Shown here: positions 1-10,067 of the stretch, piece by piece
How the letters are laid out: the number at the start of each line of letters is the position of its first letter
Numbering within the stretch: the stretch's first letter is position 1
From: an uncultured Clostridia bacterium
Lineage (GTDB): Bacteria > Bacillota > Clostridia > UMGS1810
NCBI GenBank assembly: GCA_934481345.1
Contig: CAKSPF010000001.1
Coordinates: 467,501 to 531,500 of the forward strand
DNA: 64,000 nt
Direction: 5' to 3'
The notes under the pieces: model-generated
What the model saw: only the letters and a program-made list of their open reading frames with translations
What the model was told of the DNA's origin: nothing
The model's database searches: none
Made by a program: the position numbers and the translations under genes

Positions 1-1633
1 AAGCAACCTGGGTAACATTTATCAAATGCTCTATACCCATTGCCTTAATATTTGCAACATATCCGTCCCAACCCGACTCTATATCCTTTGTTCCGGTAAT
101 AAACTCAACTGTTGATTTCTCCACATATGACATTATGGAGTTTCTTATATTGATGATTTCATCATATTCGTCAATACTGTATACAAGCTTTGAAATATAC
201 TCCTTCGGTGTGTAGCTCTGATATACGATTGATGAACGGGCAATTTCATAATCCATCGGCTTTGAAGCGGTTACGGCAATTCCGAAAGCAATATTATAAT
301 CCCTGTAGCCGGGGCCCATTCCGAACCAATGCGAATTTTGCTTTACTCCCCATTCCAGACCCGGAATAATAAGCGCCGGATAACCCTCGTCTGCCGCAAC
401 GCTTACATCTTCATCGGTTGCGCTCTGCCAGTCCTTACCCTCGATTCCCCACCTGTTCATAATCGAAACATACTCGTCACACATCAGATCGCCCAGGCGG
501 AATGCCGCTTCGGGATACTTGCAGCTTTTGGTTATAAAAAATCTGTTCATAGGCTTGCTTGCCCATATTATTGAATTTTTTTCGCCGTTCGGGCCTTCGA
601 GCGGCTCTGCCACCTTGTACTGCTGAGCCTTAGGATCGTCCTCCGCAATGGCAGGCTTCATCGAAACCAAGGCTCCCACAACGGGTTCCTCTTTGTTCAC
701 GAGGTTGTCAAGCTGCTCGGAGGTTGCAGTAAACGACGACGGCAGCAGCAAGCCCTCGCTGCAAAGCTTTTTAAGGTATTTCAAGCCTTCCTTCCACCTG
801 TCGTCCGTGCAGGCAAAACGGATAATTCCGTCTTCGGGATACATATAATAATCCTCAACATCCGCATATACAAAAGCGCTCATTATGAAGTCCGTAAAAT
901 TTGACGGTGCAACGTCCGACAGTCCTGCTCCCACAAACGGCAGCTCGTCGTTAATCCCGTTTCCGTTAGGATCGCCGTATTTGATTGCCTTAAGAACATT
1001 ATAGAAATCATCCGTTGTTTTCGGGAAATCCAATCCGAGCTTGTCGAGAAACGGCTTGTATATCCATAATTTCATGGCATATTCGTTCTGAAGAATTTTG
1101 GTGTATTTCGGAACGCAGTAAATGTTTCCGTCAGACATTGTAATCATATCCGTAAATTTACTGCCTTCTTTTTCTATAATCTTTTTTAAATAATATGATG
1201 AATTTTCATAATAGTCGTTAAGCGGCAGTATATAGCCTTTTTGCCCGTATGAAATCATATCGGAGTCATCAACGTTGTTTCCTATTATTATATCCGGCAG
1301 ATTGTTGCCGCCCGCACTCATCAGAAGCTCTATTGTTTCGTCCATATTGTCGGTATCGTATACCACAAAATCCAGCTCGGCATTCATTTTTTTCTCAAGA
1401 TATTTTGTCAGCTCGTTTGTTTCAAAGTTTTCAACGACGCTTGTCCCTGCCAGACCTACCGTAAGAGTAATTTTTTCCTTGCATACAGGGAAAACACCGG
1501 GCTTATTCAGATTTACGTCGCCGTGATATCGGCTTTGAGGTGTAACACTTTCCTTTTTGGCAGAACAGCCGAAAAGAAATGAGCAAATTACAGCCATAGT
1601 AAAACATATAAATCTTTTTGAAATATTTCTCAC
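1..1633 (-). CDS. Extracellular sugar-binding lipoprotein, partial (3' end off window)
   Basis: The reading frame is open from 1633 to the left edge, so at least 544 residues are encoded and the C-terminus is missing. The start is a GTG with a GAGAGG ribosome site about 9 bases upstream. The N-terminus is a lipoprotein signal (charged start, hydrophobic run, lipobox ending FGCS). The body has features of large (about 550 aa) CUT1 solute-binding proteins of the LplA/YtcQ type: an LTVGLAG strand near the start, LPDIIIGN, an acidic DPNGNGINDELPF calcium-like loop, and a W-x-KPMNRFF strand. It closely resembles in layout the binding protein encoded at 24383-26041. It should bind oligosaccharides outside the membrane and hand them to permeases. 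It is the last visible gene of the minus-strand series, but a 110-bp gap and a TATAAT-like hexamer near 1665-1670 allow separate expression. Confidence 0.88.
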   Translation of the reverse strand, partial: MRNISKRFICFTMAVICSFLFGCSAKKESVTPQSRYHGDVNLNKPGVFPVCKEKITLTVGLAGTSVVENFETNELTKYLEKKMNAELDFVVYDTDNMDETIELLMSAGGNNLPDIIIGNNVDDSDMISYGQKGYILPLNDYYENSSYYLKKIIEKEGSKFTDMITMSDGNIYCVPKYTKILQNEYAMKLWIYKPFLDKLGLDFPKTTDDFYNVLKAIKYGDPNGNGINDELPFVGAGLSDVAPSNFTDFIMSAFVYADVEDYYMYPEDGIIRFACTDDRWKEGLKYLKKLCSEGLLLPSSFTATSEQLDNLVNKEEPVVGALVSMKPAIAEDDPKAQQYKVAEPLEGPNGEKNSIIWASKPMNRFFITKSCKYPEAAFRLGDLMCDEYVSIMNRWGIEGKDWQSATDEDVSVAADEGYPALIIPGLEWGVKQNSHWFGMGPGYRDYNIAFGIAVTASKPMDYEIARSSIVYQSYTPKEYISKLVYSIDEYDEIINIRNSIMSYVEKSTVEFITGTKDIESGWDGYVANIKAMGIEHLINVTQVA

Positions 1634-1743
1634 CGTATTACACCTCTCATTATTTCATCAATTATATCATACCATATTGTCAGGCATATAGGCAAGCGTA
1701 ACCTGAACCCAATATGCCCTAAGTTTGAAAAATCACAGTATTT

Positions 1744-2622
1744 TTACATGTACTTCTTAACCATTTCTTTTTCAAAATTCAATAAATATGCCGCTTCCGC
1801 GTCGATTACCGCCTCAGTCGGATTGTCTACGAGGTCGCGGAATACATGAATATCCCTTCCTACCTCTCCGCCCTTCATTACAAAAGGCTCCGATATAATT
1901 CTGCCCTTATAGTTTATGTCCGCAAGAGCCTTGAAGATTTCATCCCAGTCAATATGTCCTCTGCCGGGCGCCGTTCTGTTGTTTTCGCCTGTGTGAAAGC
2001 TTGTAAGCTTATCGCCGGCAAGCCTTATGGCGTCGCCGATGTTGCTTTCCTCGATATTCATATGGTATGTATCGAGAAGTACGCCTATGTTCGGACTGTC
2101 TATCATCTCAACGTAGTCAAGAGCCTCTTTTGCAGTATTTATAATGCATGTTTCAAAACGGTTTACCGCCTCTACACAATACGTTACACCGTACTCCTCG
2201 GCAGTTTTGATAATTTCTTTCATACTCTTTACACTCTGCTCAAGATAAGGGCGTTTGTTATCCATTACAACTCCGGGCGTTCCCCAGCCTGCATAGCTTA
2301 CTCCGGAAAGAAGCGTTCCGCCGCCGACATGCATCTTTTTTATAATGTTTTGCAAATATTTAACTCCGCCCTTCCTTTTTTCTTCATCCAATGACGAAAC
2401 GTCATAAGCCGGGTCAAGACCGAGACTGTATGTAAGCTCTATACCTGCCTCGTCCGCCAAAGCCCTTAAAGAACGGATTTTTTCATCAGACATTTCAAGA
2501 AGCGGCTGCGCCTGAAATTCGAGTATGTCAAATCCTATATCCGCAGCTTTTTTTATGTATTTTGCATGGTCTGCATCCCAGTTCTTTTCCCAGAAATTCA
2601 TAAATATGCCAAACTTATTCAT
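1744..2622 (-). CDS. D-allulose/D-tagatose 3-epimerase-like sugar epimerase
   Basis: A 292-residue TIM-barrel protein of the AP-endonuclease-2-like sugar isomerase/epimerase superfamily. I chose the ATG at 2622 because GAGGAGG lies just upstream; an open frame extends 13 codons further but has no ribosome site. The four metal/catalytic residues known from D-psicose (allulose) 3-epimerases are all visible: E151 (VEAVNRFE), D184 (LLDTYHMNIEE), H210 (FHTGENNRTAPGRGH) and E245 (ISEPF). Their spacing matches the family almost residue for residue, and the length is typical. The expected reaction is C3 epimerisation of a ketohexose or related ketose in the cytoplasm. It starts 13 bp after the isomerase-like gene, consistent with an aldose-to-ketose-to-epimer sequence. 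The true substrate cannot be read from the sequence. Confidence 0.88.
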   Translation of the reverse strand: MNKFGIFMNFWEKNWDADHAKYIKKAADIGFDILEFQAQPLLEMSDEKIRSLRALADEAGIELTYSLGLDPAYDVSSLDEEKRKGGVKYLQNIIKKMHVGGGTLLSGVSYAGWGTPGVVMDNKRPYLEQSVKSMKEIIKTAEEYGVTYCVEAVNRFETCIINTAKEALDYVEMIDSPNIGVLLDTYHMNIEESNIGDAIRLAGDKLTSFHTGENNRTAPGRGHIDWDEIFKALADINYKGRIISEPFVMKGGEVGRDIHVFRDLVDNPTEAVIDAEAAYLLNFEKEMVKKYM

Positions 2623-2635
2623 TTCCTTTTCCTCC

Positions 2636-4021
2636 TCATATAATGCTGCATTCAATGCCAAGATATTTATTGAACGCTTCCGCTACCGCGTCGGCACAAC
2701 TTCCGAACGAGAAACAAAGGTGATGCTTATATCCCTCCGTTGCAATATGATTTATTACCTTATTTATTGTATCGCCCTGCAAAACCTTGCCCGAACCGAA
2801 AAACTCCTTTTCAATTTCATCATCGGTGAACGCGCCTTCGCTTACAAATGCCGTAAGCCTGCCGTTTTCCGTCTTTAAGCTTCCGTATGTGACATTGCCG
2901 CTTTTCAGCGTGCTCTTGTTAACGCCGACTCCGGAGCCGTCTCCGAAGGTTTTTTTAAACATTTTGTGCTCAATTATTTCTCCCTTTTCCGTCAGCATTG
3001 AAATCGGATTGGGACCGCAATGAAACACAATATACTTGTCATCGGCATTACCGTAGTTGTTGTTAAAGTCTAAAAGCGTGGCGGCTTTGCCCGTCGCAAG
3101 AGCTACCGCGCGCATCATAACCGCATTGTTTACGTCAAGCTCGCATGCAGCGGCTATTCCCTTTTCGTTCAAATCGCACAGTATCATGCACGGTGCAATG
3201 CCAAACTTTATTTCAAGCTCGCTCCAGCATCTGAGCGCTATCGCGTCAAGCTTGTATTCGGAAATAATATCGTCAATTACAACGCCCAGACGTGCAATAT
3301 TATACATTTTTTCTTCCGGGTAACCCTTAAATGTTGTCTGTGCAAGGTACTCAACCTTCTTTGCTTCGATTTTCGCCCTGTCGGCATTTTCCATGCGTAT
3401 AAATACATCGCTGAGGTCTATTGACTCAACGTTTATGCCGGCATTCATCATGGCAATTTCATCAAACCGCACCGTCTTGAATGCAGTCGTTCTTGCACCG
3501 ATTGCACCGACATTAAAGCTTTTCATGCCTCCCGCCACGCGGCATACCGACGCAAACCTGTCAAGGTCCTGCCTGAAATCCTCTGTATCGGGTTTTACCA
3601 CAAATTTTTTTGTAAGCGTATACGGAATTTTCTGCTGCCGCAATACGTTGCACAGTGCAAACTTTCCGCACATCGCGTCTCTTCTGTGTGCAAAATCCAT
3701 TTTGCCGATTTCATCGGGATATGCCTGCACGAGTATCGGAACATTTGCATTTTTAAGAGCGGCGCTTGCACCGTTTTCATCTCCGAAATTCGGCATACAA
3801 ACGATTATGCCGTCATATTTTCCTCTGTTGTTTTCGAGGAAATCCGCATATGCAAGACCTTCATCAATTGTTTCTACAGCGCCGTACCTTGTTAAATTTT
3901 CATCCATGCAGATATAGTCATATCCGCACTCGCCGAGAACCTTTGTAAGCTCCTGACGCGCCCCGGCGATTACCTCACCGGGGAAAAAACCTCTGTTTGC
4001 AAAATATAAAGCAAATGTCAT
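2636..4021 (-). CDS. L-fucose/L-arabinose isomerase-like protein
   Basis: A 461-residue soluble protein of the fucose/arabinose isomerase-like superfamily (COG2407 type). An N-terminal Rossmann-like part includes GIIVCMPNFGDENGA. A central part carries the conserved FNVGAIGARTTAFKTVRFDE segment. A C-terminal half (LRCWSELEIKFGIAPCMILCDLNEKGIAAACELD) supplies the acidic residues that bind the divalent metal in this fold. The ATG at 4021 follows GAGGTGAT at good spacing. It lies 12 bp after the GH36-like gene and 13 bp before the epimerase, so it is probably co-translated in one operon. Expected role: aldose-ketose isomerisation of the monosaccharide released from the imported glycan. Members of this family act on several sugars (L-fucose, D-arabinose, sulfoquinovose and others), so the substrate is open. 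Confidence 0.82.
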   Translation of the reverse strand: MTFALYFANRGFFPGEVIAGARQELTKVLGECGYDYICMDENLTRYGAVETIDEGLAYADFLENNRGKYDGIIVCMPNFGDENGASAALKNANVPILVQAYPDEIGKMDFAHRRDAMCGKFALCNVLRQQKIPYTLTKKFVVKPDTEDFRQDLDRFASVCRVAGGMKSFNVGAIGARTTAFKTVRFDEIAMMNAGINVESIDLSDVFIRMENADRAKIEAKKVEYLAQTTFKGYPEEKMYNIARLGVVIDDIISEYKLDAIALRCWSELEIKFGIAPCMILCDLNEKGIAAACELDVNNAVMMRAVALATGKAATLLDFNNNYGNADDKYIVFHCGPNPISMLTEKGEIIEHKMFKKTFGDGSGVGVNKSTLKSGNVTYGSLKTENGRLTAFVSEGAFTDDEIEKEFFGSGKVLQGDTINKVINHIATEGYKHHLCFSFGSCADAVAEAFNKYLGIECSII

Positions 4022-4033
4022 TTTCTCATCACC

Positions 4034-6121
4034 TCATTGATTAAATTTTATTTTGAATTCATACTCTTTTGTTTCGTCGGGCATAAATGTTAAATACGCA
4101 ATATCCCTGCTTTCCGCCTCAAAAACGTCACTATCCGCAATACTAAAGCCTTCGGGAATGTACAGTGCAATCCGGTATTCATCATTTTTTACAAGATTTG
4201 CTTTAAGACGCAGCGTATTGTCATCATATTTCATTTCCGTGATTTCCGCAGCGCCCTGGGTAATGTGCCTTGACGTGCTCACAATCTGCGGTATATTCTT
4301 ATTCTCACGAACGGCAAAAACCCTTGTTTCGCACGGTTCAAGGCTTACGGAAATTCCGTCCTTTACCCGTCCGAGATATTCGTCATGCCAGAAATCATAC
4401 ACATGATATGCTTTGCCGCAAAGTTCCAAATCATTTTTAAAATCAAGAAAATACGTCCTGCTCTCCTCTGTGGTATTAAAAACACTTGCCACACTGTATG
4501 TTTCCCGGCTTTGGCTTATGCAAAGGTTTGTTACGAGAACATCGGGGCAGTCAACTCTTGCGAAAATATCCTTGGGACTTATATCAAGCGGCGGAATTAC
4601 ACGCTTTAAAATATCCACCCTCTCCTTTGGCAAATCCGAAAGATTGTCACCGAAAGTTACGGGCATACCGAGCATTGATACAAATACCGCTCTCGAAATT
4701 GCCTGGTTCATACTGTTGAATTCCTCTCTTACAACAACATTGTCAGCGTCGTTGTACAGCATGATATTATGCAGCGGATAAAATTCCATTGTTCTTAAAA
4801 CGCAGTTTTTTATAAATTCATCCCATTTGAAAATATCAAGACCTATTCTTGCACCGTCAAATATGTCCGCTCCCCACAGAATATCAGAGCCGTTGTCACC
4901 CGAACACGAAAGCATATACATGCCGTTTCCGAGAATTTCTCTGGTTTTTGCAATCATGTTTCTGTATGCCCTATATGTTGTCAGGGACTTATCATAAAGC
5001 CTGTCATGATATTTTTCTGTCATTTCCATGCATATCGGAAGCGTATCAAACTTAACCGCCCCGTATCCCCACTCTTTTACCTGCGAAAGCGCTTTTGGCA
5101 GATAATCATTCAAAAATACCGGATGCGTTATGTCATAAAAATACATTCCTACCCAGGTCGGCTCTTTGGCAAGTACAATCTCCGGATGCTCTTTTATATA
5201 GTCGGTTTCCCATGTTTCATGGGTAAATCCTATCCACAGCGACGGGATAAGACCAAGCTCCTTTATTTTATCGGAAACATATTTAAGACCGTTCGGATAT
5301 TTCTTCATGTCGGGATGAAAGGTATCCACTCCGTCGTCGCGCGGATTTTCTTCATAAAACTCCTTGTGAACCCAGTCGCTTACAACGTAAAAACCCTTGT
5401 GATACCACTCCCAGTCTATCCATATGGCATTTGCACCGAAATCCTTTAAATACCTGCTTTGAAAAACGGCATTTTCAAGCACCGTTTTTTCACTCGCTTC
5501 AAACTTTACCGCATACCAGCTCATCCATCCGGCAGGCGGCCTTGTGCCGAAAGTATTGTTTTTGTTAAGCCTGCCGTAAGGAATATGATATTTATTTTTG
5601 TAAATATCCTTCCGAAAGCTGAATTTAAAATCCGCCCTGCCCGAAAGCGTATATACATTTTCCTCACAGTCAAATCCGATATATGCGCAATCGCTCTCAA
5701 TAACCGCGGCGGAATCGGTATTTTTATCAAACAGCATATTGTCGCCCTTTGATACCGCATTTCCCAAAGAACAGTTAAATACCGCCGACCTCTTTTCCGT
5801 CCTCATCGCAAGCAAATCTTTCGTATCCGCAAAGCAGAATTTCGCTTTTATACCAACCTCAGGCACGGATTTTACGCTTATACCGTCATTGTCCGCCCTG
5901 AAAATAAGCGCAAGCGCCTTATCCCCTTTTGTGTAACAGACTCTTTTTTCAAACGCCGTATTTTCAAGACTGTATGTAACGTCACAGTCATCAAAGCAAA
6001 AATCGCATATGATTTCTGCTTTGATACACTGCCCGGCAAATCCGGCGGTAAAAGTAAAATCCTTTGTATCATAACTAAGATAATATTCGTTGTAGCTTAC
6101 ATATGCACAATCTGTCCGCAA
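4034..6121 (-). CDS. GH36-like (clan GH-D) alpha-glycosidase
   Basis: A 695-residue cytoplasmic enzyme with no signal peptide. It has an N-terminal beta-rich domain of about 200 residues, a (beta/alpha)8 barrel and a C-terminal beta domain, the usual alpha-galactosidase layout. Barrel motifs: RPPAGWMSWYAVKFEAS, AIWIDWEWYHKGF, SLWIGF, and VKFDTLP, whose Asp (D359 in this numbering) is the likely nucleophile. DGARIGLD downstream may hold the acid/base. AAGGAG followed after 8 bases by TTG at 6121 sets the start; the frame is open six codons further, but that extension contains the ribosome site. The gene begins 4 bp after the stop of the secreted GH at 6126, so the two are coupled. It probably trims alpha-linked galactose or a similar sugar from imported oligomers. 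The sequence is divergent, so substrate is uncertain. Confidence 0.78.
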   Translation of the reverse strand: MRTDCAYVSYNEYYLSYDTKDFTFTAGFAGQCIKAEIICDFCFDDCDVTYSLENTAFEKRVCYTKGDKALALIFRADNDGISVKSVPEVGIKAKFCFADTKDLLAMRTEKRSAVFNCSLGNAVSKGDNMLFDKNTDSAAVIESDCAYIGFDCEENVYTLSGRADFKFSFRKDIYKNKYHIPYGRLNKNNTFGTRPPAGWMSWYAVKFEASEKTVLENAVFQSRYLKDFGANAIWIDWEWYHKGFYVVSDWVHKEFYEENPRDDGVDTFHPDMKKYPNGLKYVSDKIKELGLIPSLWIGFTHETWETDYIKEHPEIVLAKEPTWVGMYFYDITHPVFLNDYLPKALSQVKEWGYGAVKFDTLPICMEMTEKYHDRLYDKSLTTYRAYRNMIAKTREILGNGMYMLSCSGDNGSDILWGADIFDGARIGLDIFKWDEFIKNCVLRTMEFYPLHNIMLYNDADNVVVREEFNSMNQAISRAVFVSMLGMPVTFGDNLSDLPKERVDILKRVIPPLDISPKDIFARVDCPDVLVTNLCISQSRETYSVASVFNTTEESRTYFLDFKNDLELCGKAYHVYDFWHDEYLGRVKDGISVSLEPCETRVFAVRENKNIPQIVSTSRHITQGAAEITEMKYDDNTLRLKANLVKNDEYRIALYIPEGFSIADSDVFEAESRDIAYLTFMPDETKEYEFKIKFNQ

Positions 6122-6125
6122 TGCA

Positions 6126-9100
6126 TTATCTCCTTTCAAATGCCGTGAAGCTGCCGGTTACATAAACCGTAGACTGCGTCAAATCAAATTCGTATGTTCC
6201 GTCGCTGCTTGTACGGATTTTGCTGTTTCCGTATTCGTCATAAACCGTTATGCTGCCGCATCCCAGATTTACCGAAACCTTTTCACCGTCCTCAAGCGCA
6301 GACCACAGTATCGCTATATCATCGCCGTTACTTCTTAAATATCTGTACGCAACCGCCGTTTCGCCGTCAAAGACAAAATCATCAATATACTCTGCGCCGG
6401 TTAAAAGCATATTTAAGTTTGAAACCGCGAGATATGCGCTTGTAGCCGCATAGGGCACCTTTGCATAATCTCCGTTGTATGACTTTATAATGCCCATATT
6501 TTTGTCGCGGTCGGCTCTTGCGTCTGTCTGCCTTGAAAACAGAAACGGTATATATTTTTCCACCAGATTATTCTTTTTGAGCATTACATATGTCTGCACA
6601 AGATAACTTCCCTGCTGCTTTTCCGTTATGGGCTTTCTGATATTCAAAGAAGGATTATCCGAAATATTCGTATTGTTCGGATAGTTGCGTACATCGTTGT
6701 AATCCGTATAACCGGGCGACCATGCAACCTCCGAAACCCACAGCTTGGTATCCGTAAGTCCGGCATTGTCGTATACATCGCGGATTTCTTTAAGGTGCTT
6801 ATACATATCCGTCATCTCACCCGTTACGGTATTTTCACAAAAAAGCGGATTATCATTCCAGTGATACGGATGTACGGACGCATTTTTAAAATACTTTTGC
6901 AGGTTTTCCTCGCCCACAAGAGATTTTACGCGTTCTATTACCCTTTCGTGAGTTCGTGCATGGCTTGACACAACGGAAACAATCTCTGCGTCGTCATCTG
7001 CGGCATAAATCTCATCTGCCGCTTTCACCAGAAGGTTTCCGTAATTTTTCAAATCCTCTCCGTTCATGTTGAAGCTTGTGCCGGCAGGGGAATCAAATTC
7101 ATTCCATATTTCATAGTATTTTGTGCCGGCAGGGGCATTTTCCGCGAAATATCTGCAATACTCGGCGAATAGGTCTTTTCCCGTGTCGCCGTAAGGAATA
7201 TGCAGCTTGTATCCGTTTTTGGTTTCATCCGAATATACCATGTTTCCGGCAAGCAGGCAGTTAAGCAGGGTATACCCGTTGTTTCTGAATATTTCGTCAT
7301 ACTTTTTCCATGCGCCGAAGCCTTTTTTTGTAAGAGTCTGTGAATTTTCACCGTATGTCAGATTCATTACATCGCTCATGCTTCTTACCCAGCGTATCAT
7401 ACCTATTCCGGCATTTTTTGCAATGCTTTCTTCGTTTGATACACTGTCCGAAAAAATCAAAACCTGTGCGCTTGTTCCAAAATCGGGATTTACGGTTTGC
7501 CTGTCACTGTTAACATATGAAAACTCCGTATCGTCCACGGCATAAATCGAATGTTCATGACATATAACCTCTGTCCTTAGGTAATACAGCCCGTATTCAT
7601 CAATGTCAAAGCTTATGCCCGAAGTCACCGTTGAAATCGGGTTGACGGTAATTTTTTCTATACCGGTAACCAGGATGAGCTTCTTATTCTCGTCGAGAAT
7701 ACTGTATTTTAAAATTGCTTCGTATGTGCCGAAGGCACTGCTGTATTCATAGTAGTTTCTGTTTGAAATTTCTGTATTAAAACTTGGTCTTTCGCCCGTA
7801 TAGTATATATTTCCGACTGCCGAGCCCGTACTTTTGATTTCATACTGATTCCGCTCGCTGCTGTTTTTGATGCACACATTTGAGAATACAACGTCTGTAT
7901 TTGAATATCTCATTTTTTCGCCCCAGGTTGCAAGCCTGAAATCCGTTTCAGAACCTGTAAAATATACATTTTCAAGCCTGAACGTATAGGTTTTCCACTC
8001 GCATGTGTTCTGCAGGTTCACATATTCCGCTTCTTTGAGCGATTCGTGATATGTGTCGTATTCCAGCGTAAAGCAGCCGTAACCCTCGTCATAATACTCG
8101 ACTTCTATCTCATAATTATTTCCGTCCGCACGGTTTGTAAAAGCCTTGTTGTTAACCGTAAAATTAATATAACAGGTTTCAACGGGGCCTCCGAGAGTTG
8201 AGTCATATTTCTTTTTTCTCGCGGCGGCTGTATCATAATCCATAACGGGCGCTTTCAGAAGCACTCCCGTGACGGAAGCTTTCTCGGCTGTCAGAATTTC
8301 TTCTTCGGCAATTGCAAGATTGTCAATATAGGAAACATCACTGTCGTCGGCATTTTTTACAAAAATAGCAACCTGAGTAATTTCATCGCCTGCAAGACTG
8401 TTGTAAATACGCGCTTTTGCGATATTCCCGTCAGCGTCATATACGGGATTTCTGTTGAAAAAGTATGTAAACGTGCCCGTCATCCTGTCATACACAGTCT
8501 TTAAAATCTGCCATTTTCCCGACGGAACTGTAAGTTTATTTCCGTTTGCGTCATATCCGTCCGAAATCCCGGATTCGCTTGTTCCGTCATAGTATCTTAC
8601 ATAACCGTTATCCACTCGCATCGTCCAAAACGAATCTGTTCCGGCGGAATTTTGTCCCGTTACTTCTACCGACTGCACAGAACCCGCGGTTTTAACCTCC
8701 GGAATGTTTATCGAATAACTCAGACTGTATGTCCTGTTGTCTGCCTTTATCGGTTTTTTTATCTGTTTTTTAAAAACCGCCTTGTTTGTATGATCGGAAT
8801 TTATTGTAATTGACGTACCGTGCCTGTCATCAACCTTTACGGCAGTCATGGTTCCCGCCGCCGATGTGCGTTCCCAGTTTTCGGTTCCTCTGCCGAAGCC
8901 CTCGTTCATTATATATGCATTTGTCAAATCCTTCTGCGTTCTTTGTGCGGTAATGTCATCATTACAAGCCGAGGCGCCGTCCAGCCTGATTGAAATTTCA
9001 TCTGAGTTTTCCGACTTGGCTGTGAATTTATACGGCGTAATTTTTTCAAAACTATCCAGGACAAAGAGCTTTGCCCTGTCGGCGCCGTCCGTACCCGCTA

Positions 9101-10043
9101 TTTCAAAGCTGTCCGTGCTGATAAAACCGTTTTTTGAAACCTCTGTCTTTTTTGAATATACATTCTTCAATGTATTTCCGCAATACAGCGCAACAACAGA
9201 TACAAAGTCATCATATGCCTCGTATTCAATGCTTGCGGTTAACTTCGTGCAATCCGAAATATCTGATATGTCAGCCTCTAAGCCATGCTGATTTGCCAAA
9301 GAAAAATCATATACATATACTCCGCTTTTTCTCTCGGCGTCCGGATTTTCGCAGACTGATATATTGTCAACATACATTTCATATCCGTCCGTGCTCCGCA
9401 TCATCAGATTAAACTCGGCAATAGTGTATTTTTCCGTTTTGTCAAACGGTTTTACCCTGATAATATCTCCCTTTTCAGTCAGAAGCGGTTCGCCGTCGAT
9501 GTAATATGTAAAAACCTCCGACATTCTGTTATAAACTGTTTTTATTCTGTGCCATTCTCCCTCTGTTACGGTAAGCTTTTCTCCGTTTTTATATGCTGTC
9601 GAAACGTCATATTTTCCTTTTCCGTTGTAGTACGAAACGATACCGTTGTCGATTCTCAGACTGTAAAATGCCGGAATTGTGTTGCTTGCGCGGCCGATAA
9701 CGGAAACCGTCTGCTTGCTTGTTCCCGTATATATATGAGGGATATACAAATCGTAGCTTAACTCATATATTGCATTTTTCGCACTTATCGGATTATCAAG
9801 ATTTTTTCTGTAAGTGGTAAGTGCTCCCGATGAAGTCATGGAAACACTGTTTCCGTGGTCTTCATCGATTATGCCTGTTCTGATTGTTCCGTCTGTTCCC
9901 GACAAATAGCTCCAGCCGGATATTCCGTCTTCAAAATCAATATATTCTCCGATATACTCCGTATCAGACGCCGTAACATTCAGGCTGAAAATAACTGCAA
10001 AAACAGCAGCCGCAGCAAAAGCTGTTAATTTCTTGTTTTTCAC
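6126..10043 (-). CDS. Secreted multimodular clan GH-A glycosidase with two LamG-like modules
   Basis: A 1305-residue exported protein. The start is GTG with AAAGGA 9 bases upstream, and residues 1-26 are a signal peptide ending near VTASD. Two homologous LamG-like (concanavalin-type) modules follow (about 28-235 and 370-590), both with the patterns TVYDRMTGTFTYFF / TVYNRMSEVFTYYI and YIDN. A short Ig-like module sits between them (about 238-345). A third beta region precedes a (beta/alpha)8 domain from about 855. E982 in YEIWNEFD is the likely acid/base and E1105 in LWVSEVAW the likely nucleophile, as in GH39/GH5-type clan GH-A enzymes. A C-terminal beta-sandwich ends the protein. It has no SLH domain, sortase motif or lipobox, so anchoring is probably indirect. 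The related protein at 16877-20239 shares the catalytic architecture. The GH family is not assigned with certainty. Confidence 0.8.
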   Translation of the reverse strand: MKNKKLTAFAAAAVFAVIFSLNVTASDTEYIGEYIDFEDGISGWSYLSGTDGTIRTGIIDEDHGNSVSMTSSGALTTYRKNLDNPISAKNAIYELSYDLYIPHIYTGTSKQTVSVIGRASNTIPAFYSLRIDNGIVSYYNGKGKYDVSTAYKNGEKLTVTEGEWHRIKTVYNRMSEVFTYYIDGEPLLTEKGDIIRVKPFDKTEKYTIAEFNLMMRSTDGYEMYVDNISVCENPDAERKSGVYVYDFSLANQHGLEADISDISDCTKLTASIEYEAYDDFVSVVALYCGNTLKNVYSKKTEVSKNGFISTDSFEIAGTDGADRAKLFVLDSFEKITPYKFTAKSENSDEISIRLDGASACNDDITAQRTQKDLTNAYIMNEGFGRGTENWERTSAAGTMTAVKVDDRHGTSITINSDHTNKAVFKKQIKKPIKADNRTYSLSYSINIPEVKTAGSVQSVEVTGQNSAGTDSFWTMRVDNGYVRYYDGTSESGISDGYDANGNKLTVPSGKWQILKTVYDRMTGTFTYFFNRNPVYDADGNIAKARIYNSLAGDEITQVAIFVKNADDSDVSYIDNLAIAEEEILTAEKASVTGVLLKAPVMDYDTAAARKKKYDSTLGGPVETCYINFTVNNKAFTNRADGNNYEIEVEYYDEGYGCFTLEYDTYHESLKEAEYVNLQNTCEWKTYTFRLENVYFTGSETDFRLATWGEKMRYSNTDVVFSNVCIKNSSERNQYEIKSTGSAVGNIYYTGERPSFNTEISNRNYYEYSSAFGTYEAILKYSILDENKKLILVTGIEKITVNPISTVTSGISFDIDEYGLYYLRTEVICHEHSIYAVDDTEFSYVNSDRQTVNPDFGTSAQVLIFSDSVSNEESIAKNAGIGMIRWVRSMSDVMNLTYGENSQTLTKKGFGAWKKYDEIFRNNGYTLLNCLLAGNMVYSDETKNGYKLHIPYGDTGKDLFAEYCRYFAENAPAGTKYYEIWNEFDSPAGTSFNMNGEDLKNYGNLLVKAADEIYAADDDAEIVSVVSSHARTHERVIERVKSLVGEENLQKYFKNASVHPYHWNDNPLFCENTVTGEMTDMYKHLKEIRDVYDNAGLTDTKLWVSEVAWSPGYTDYNDVRNYPNNTNISDNPSLNIRKPITEKQQGSYLVQTYVMLKKNNLVEKYIPFLFSRQTDARADRDKNMGIIKSYNGDYAKVPYAATSAYLAVSNLNMLLTGAEYIDDFVFDGETAVAYRYLRSNGDDIAILWSALEDGEKVSVNLGCGSITVYDEYGNSKIRTSSDGTYEFDLTQSTVYVTGSFTAFERR

Positions 10044-10067
10044 GGTTACACATCCTTTTGTAATTTG

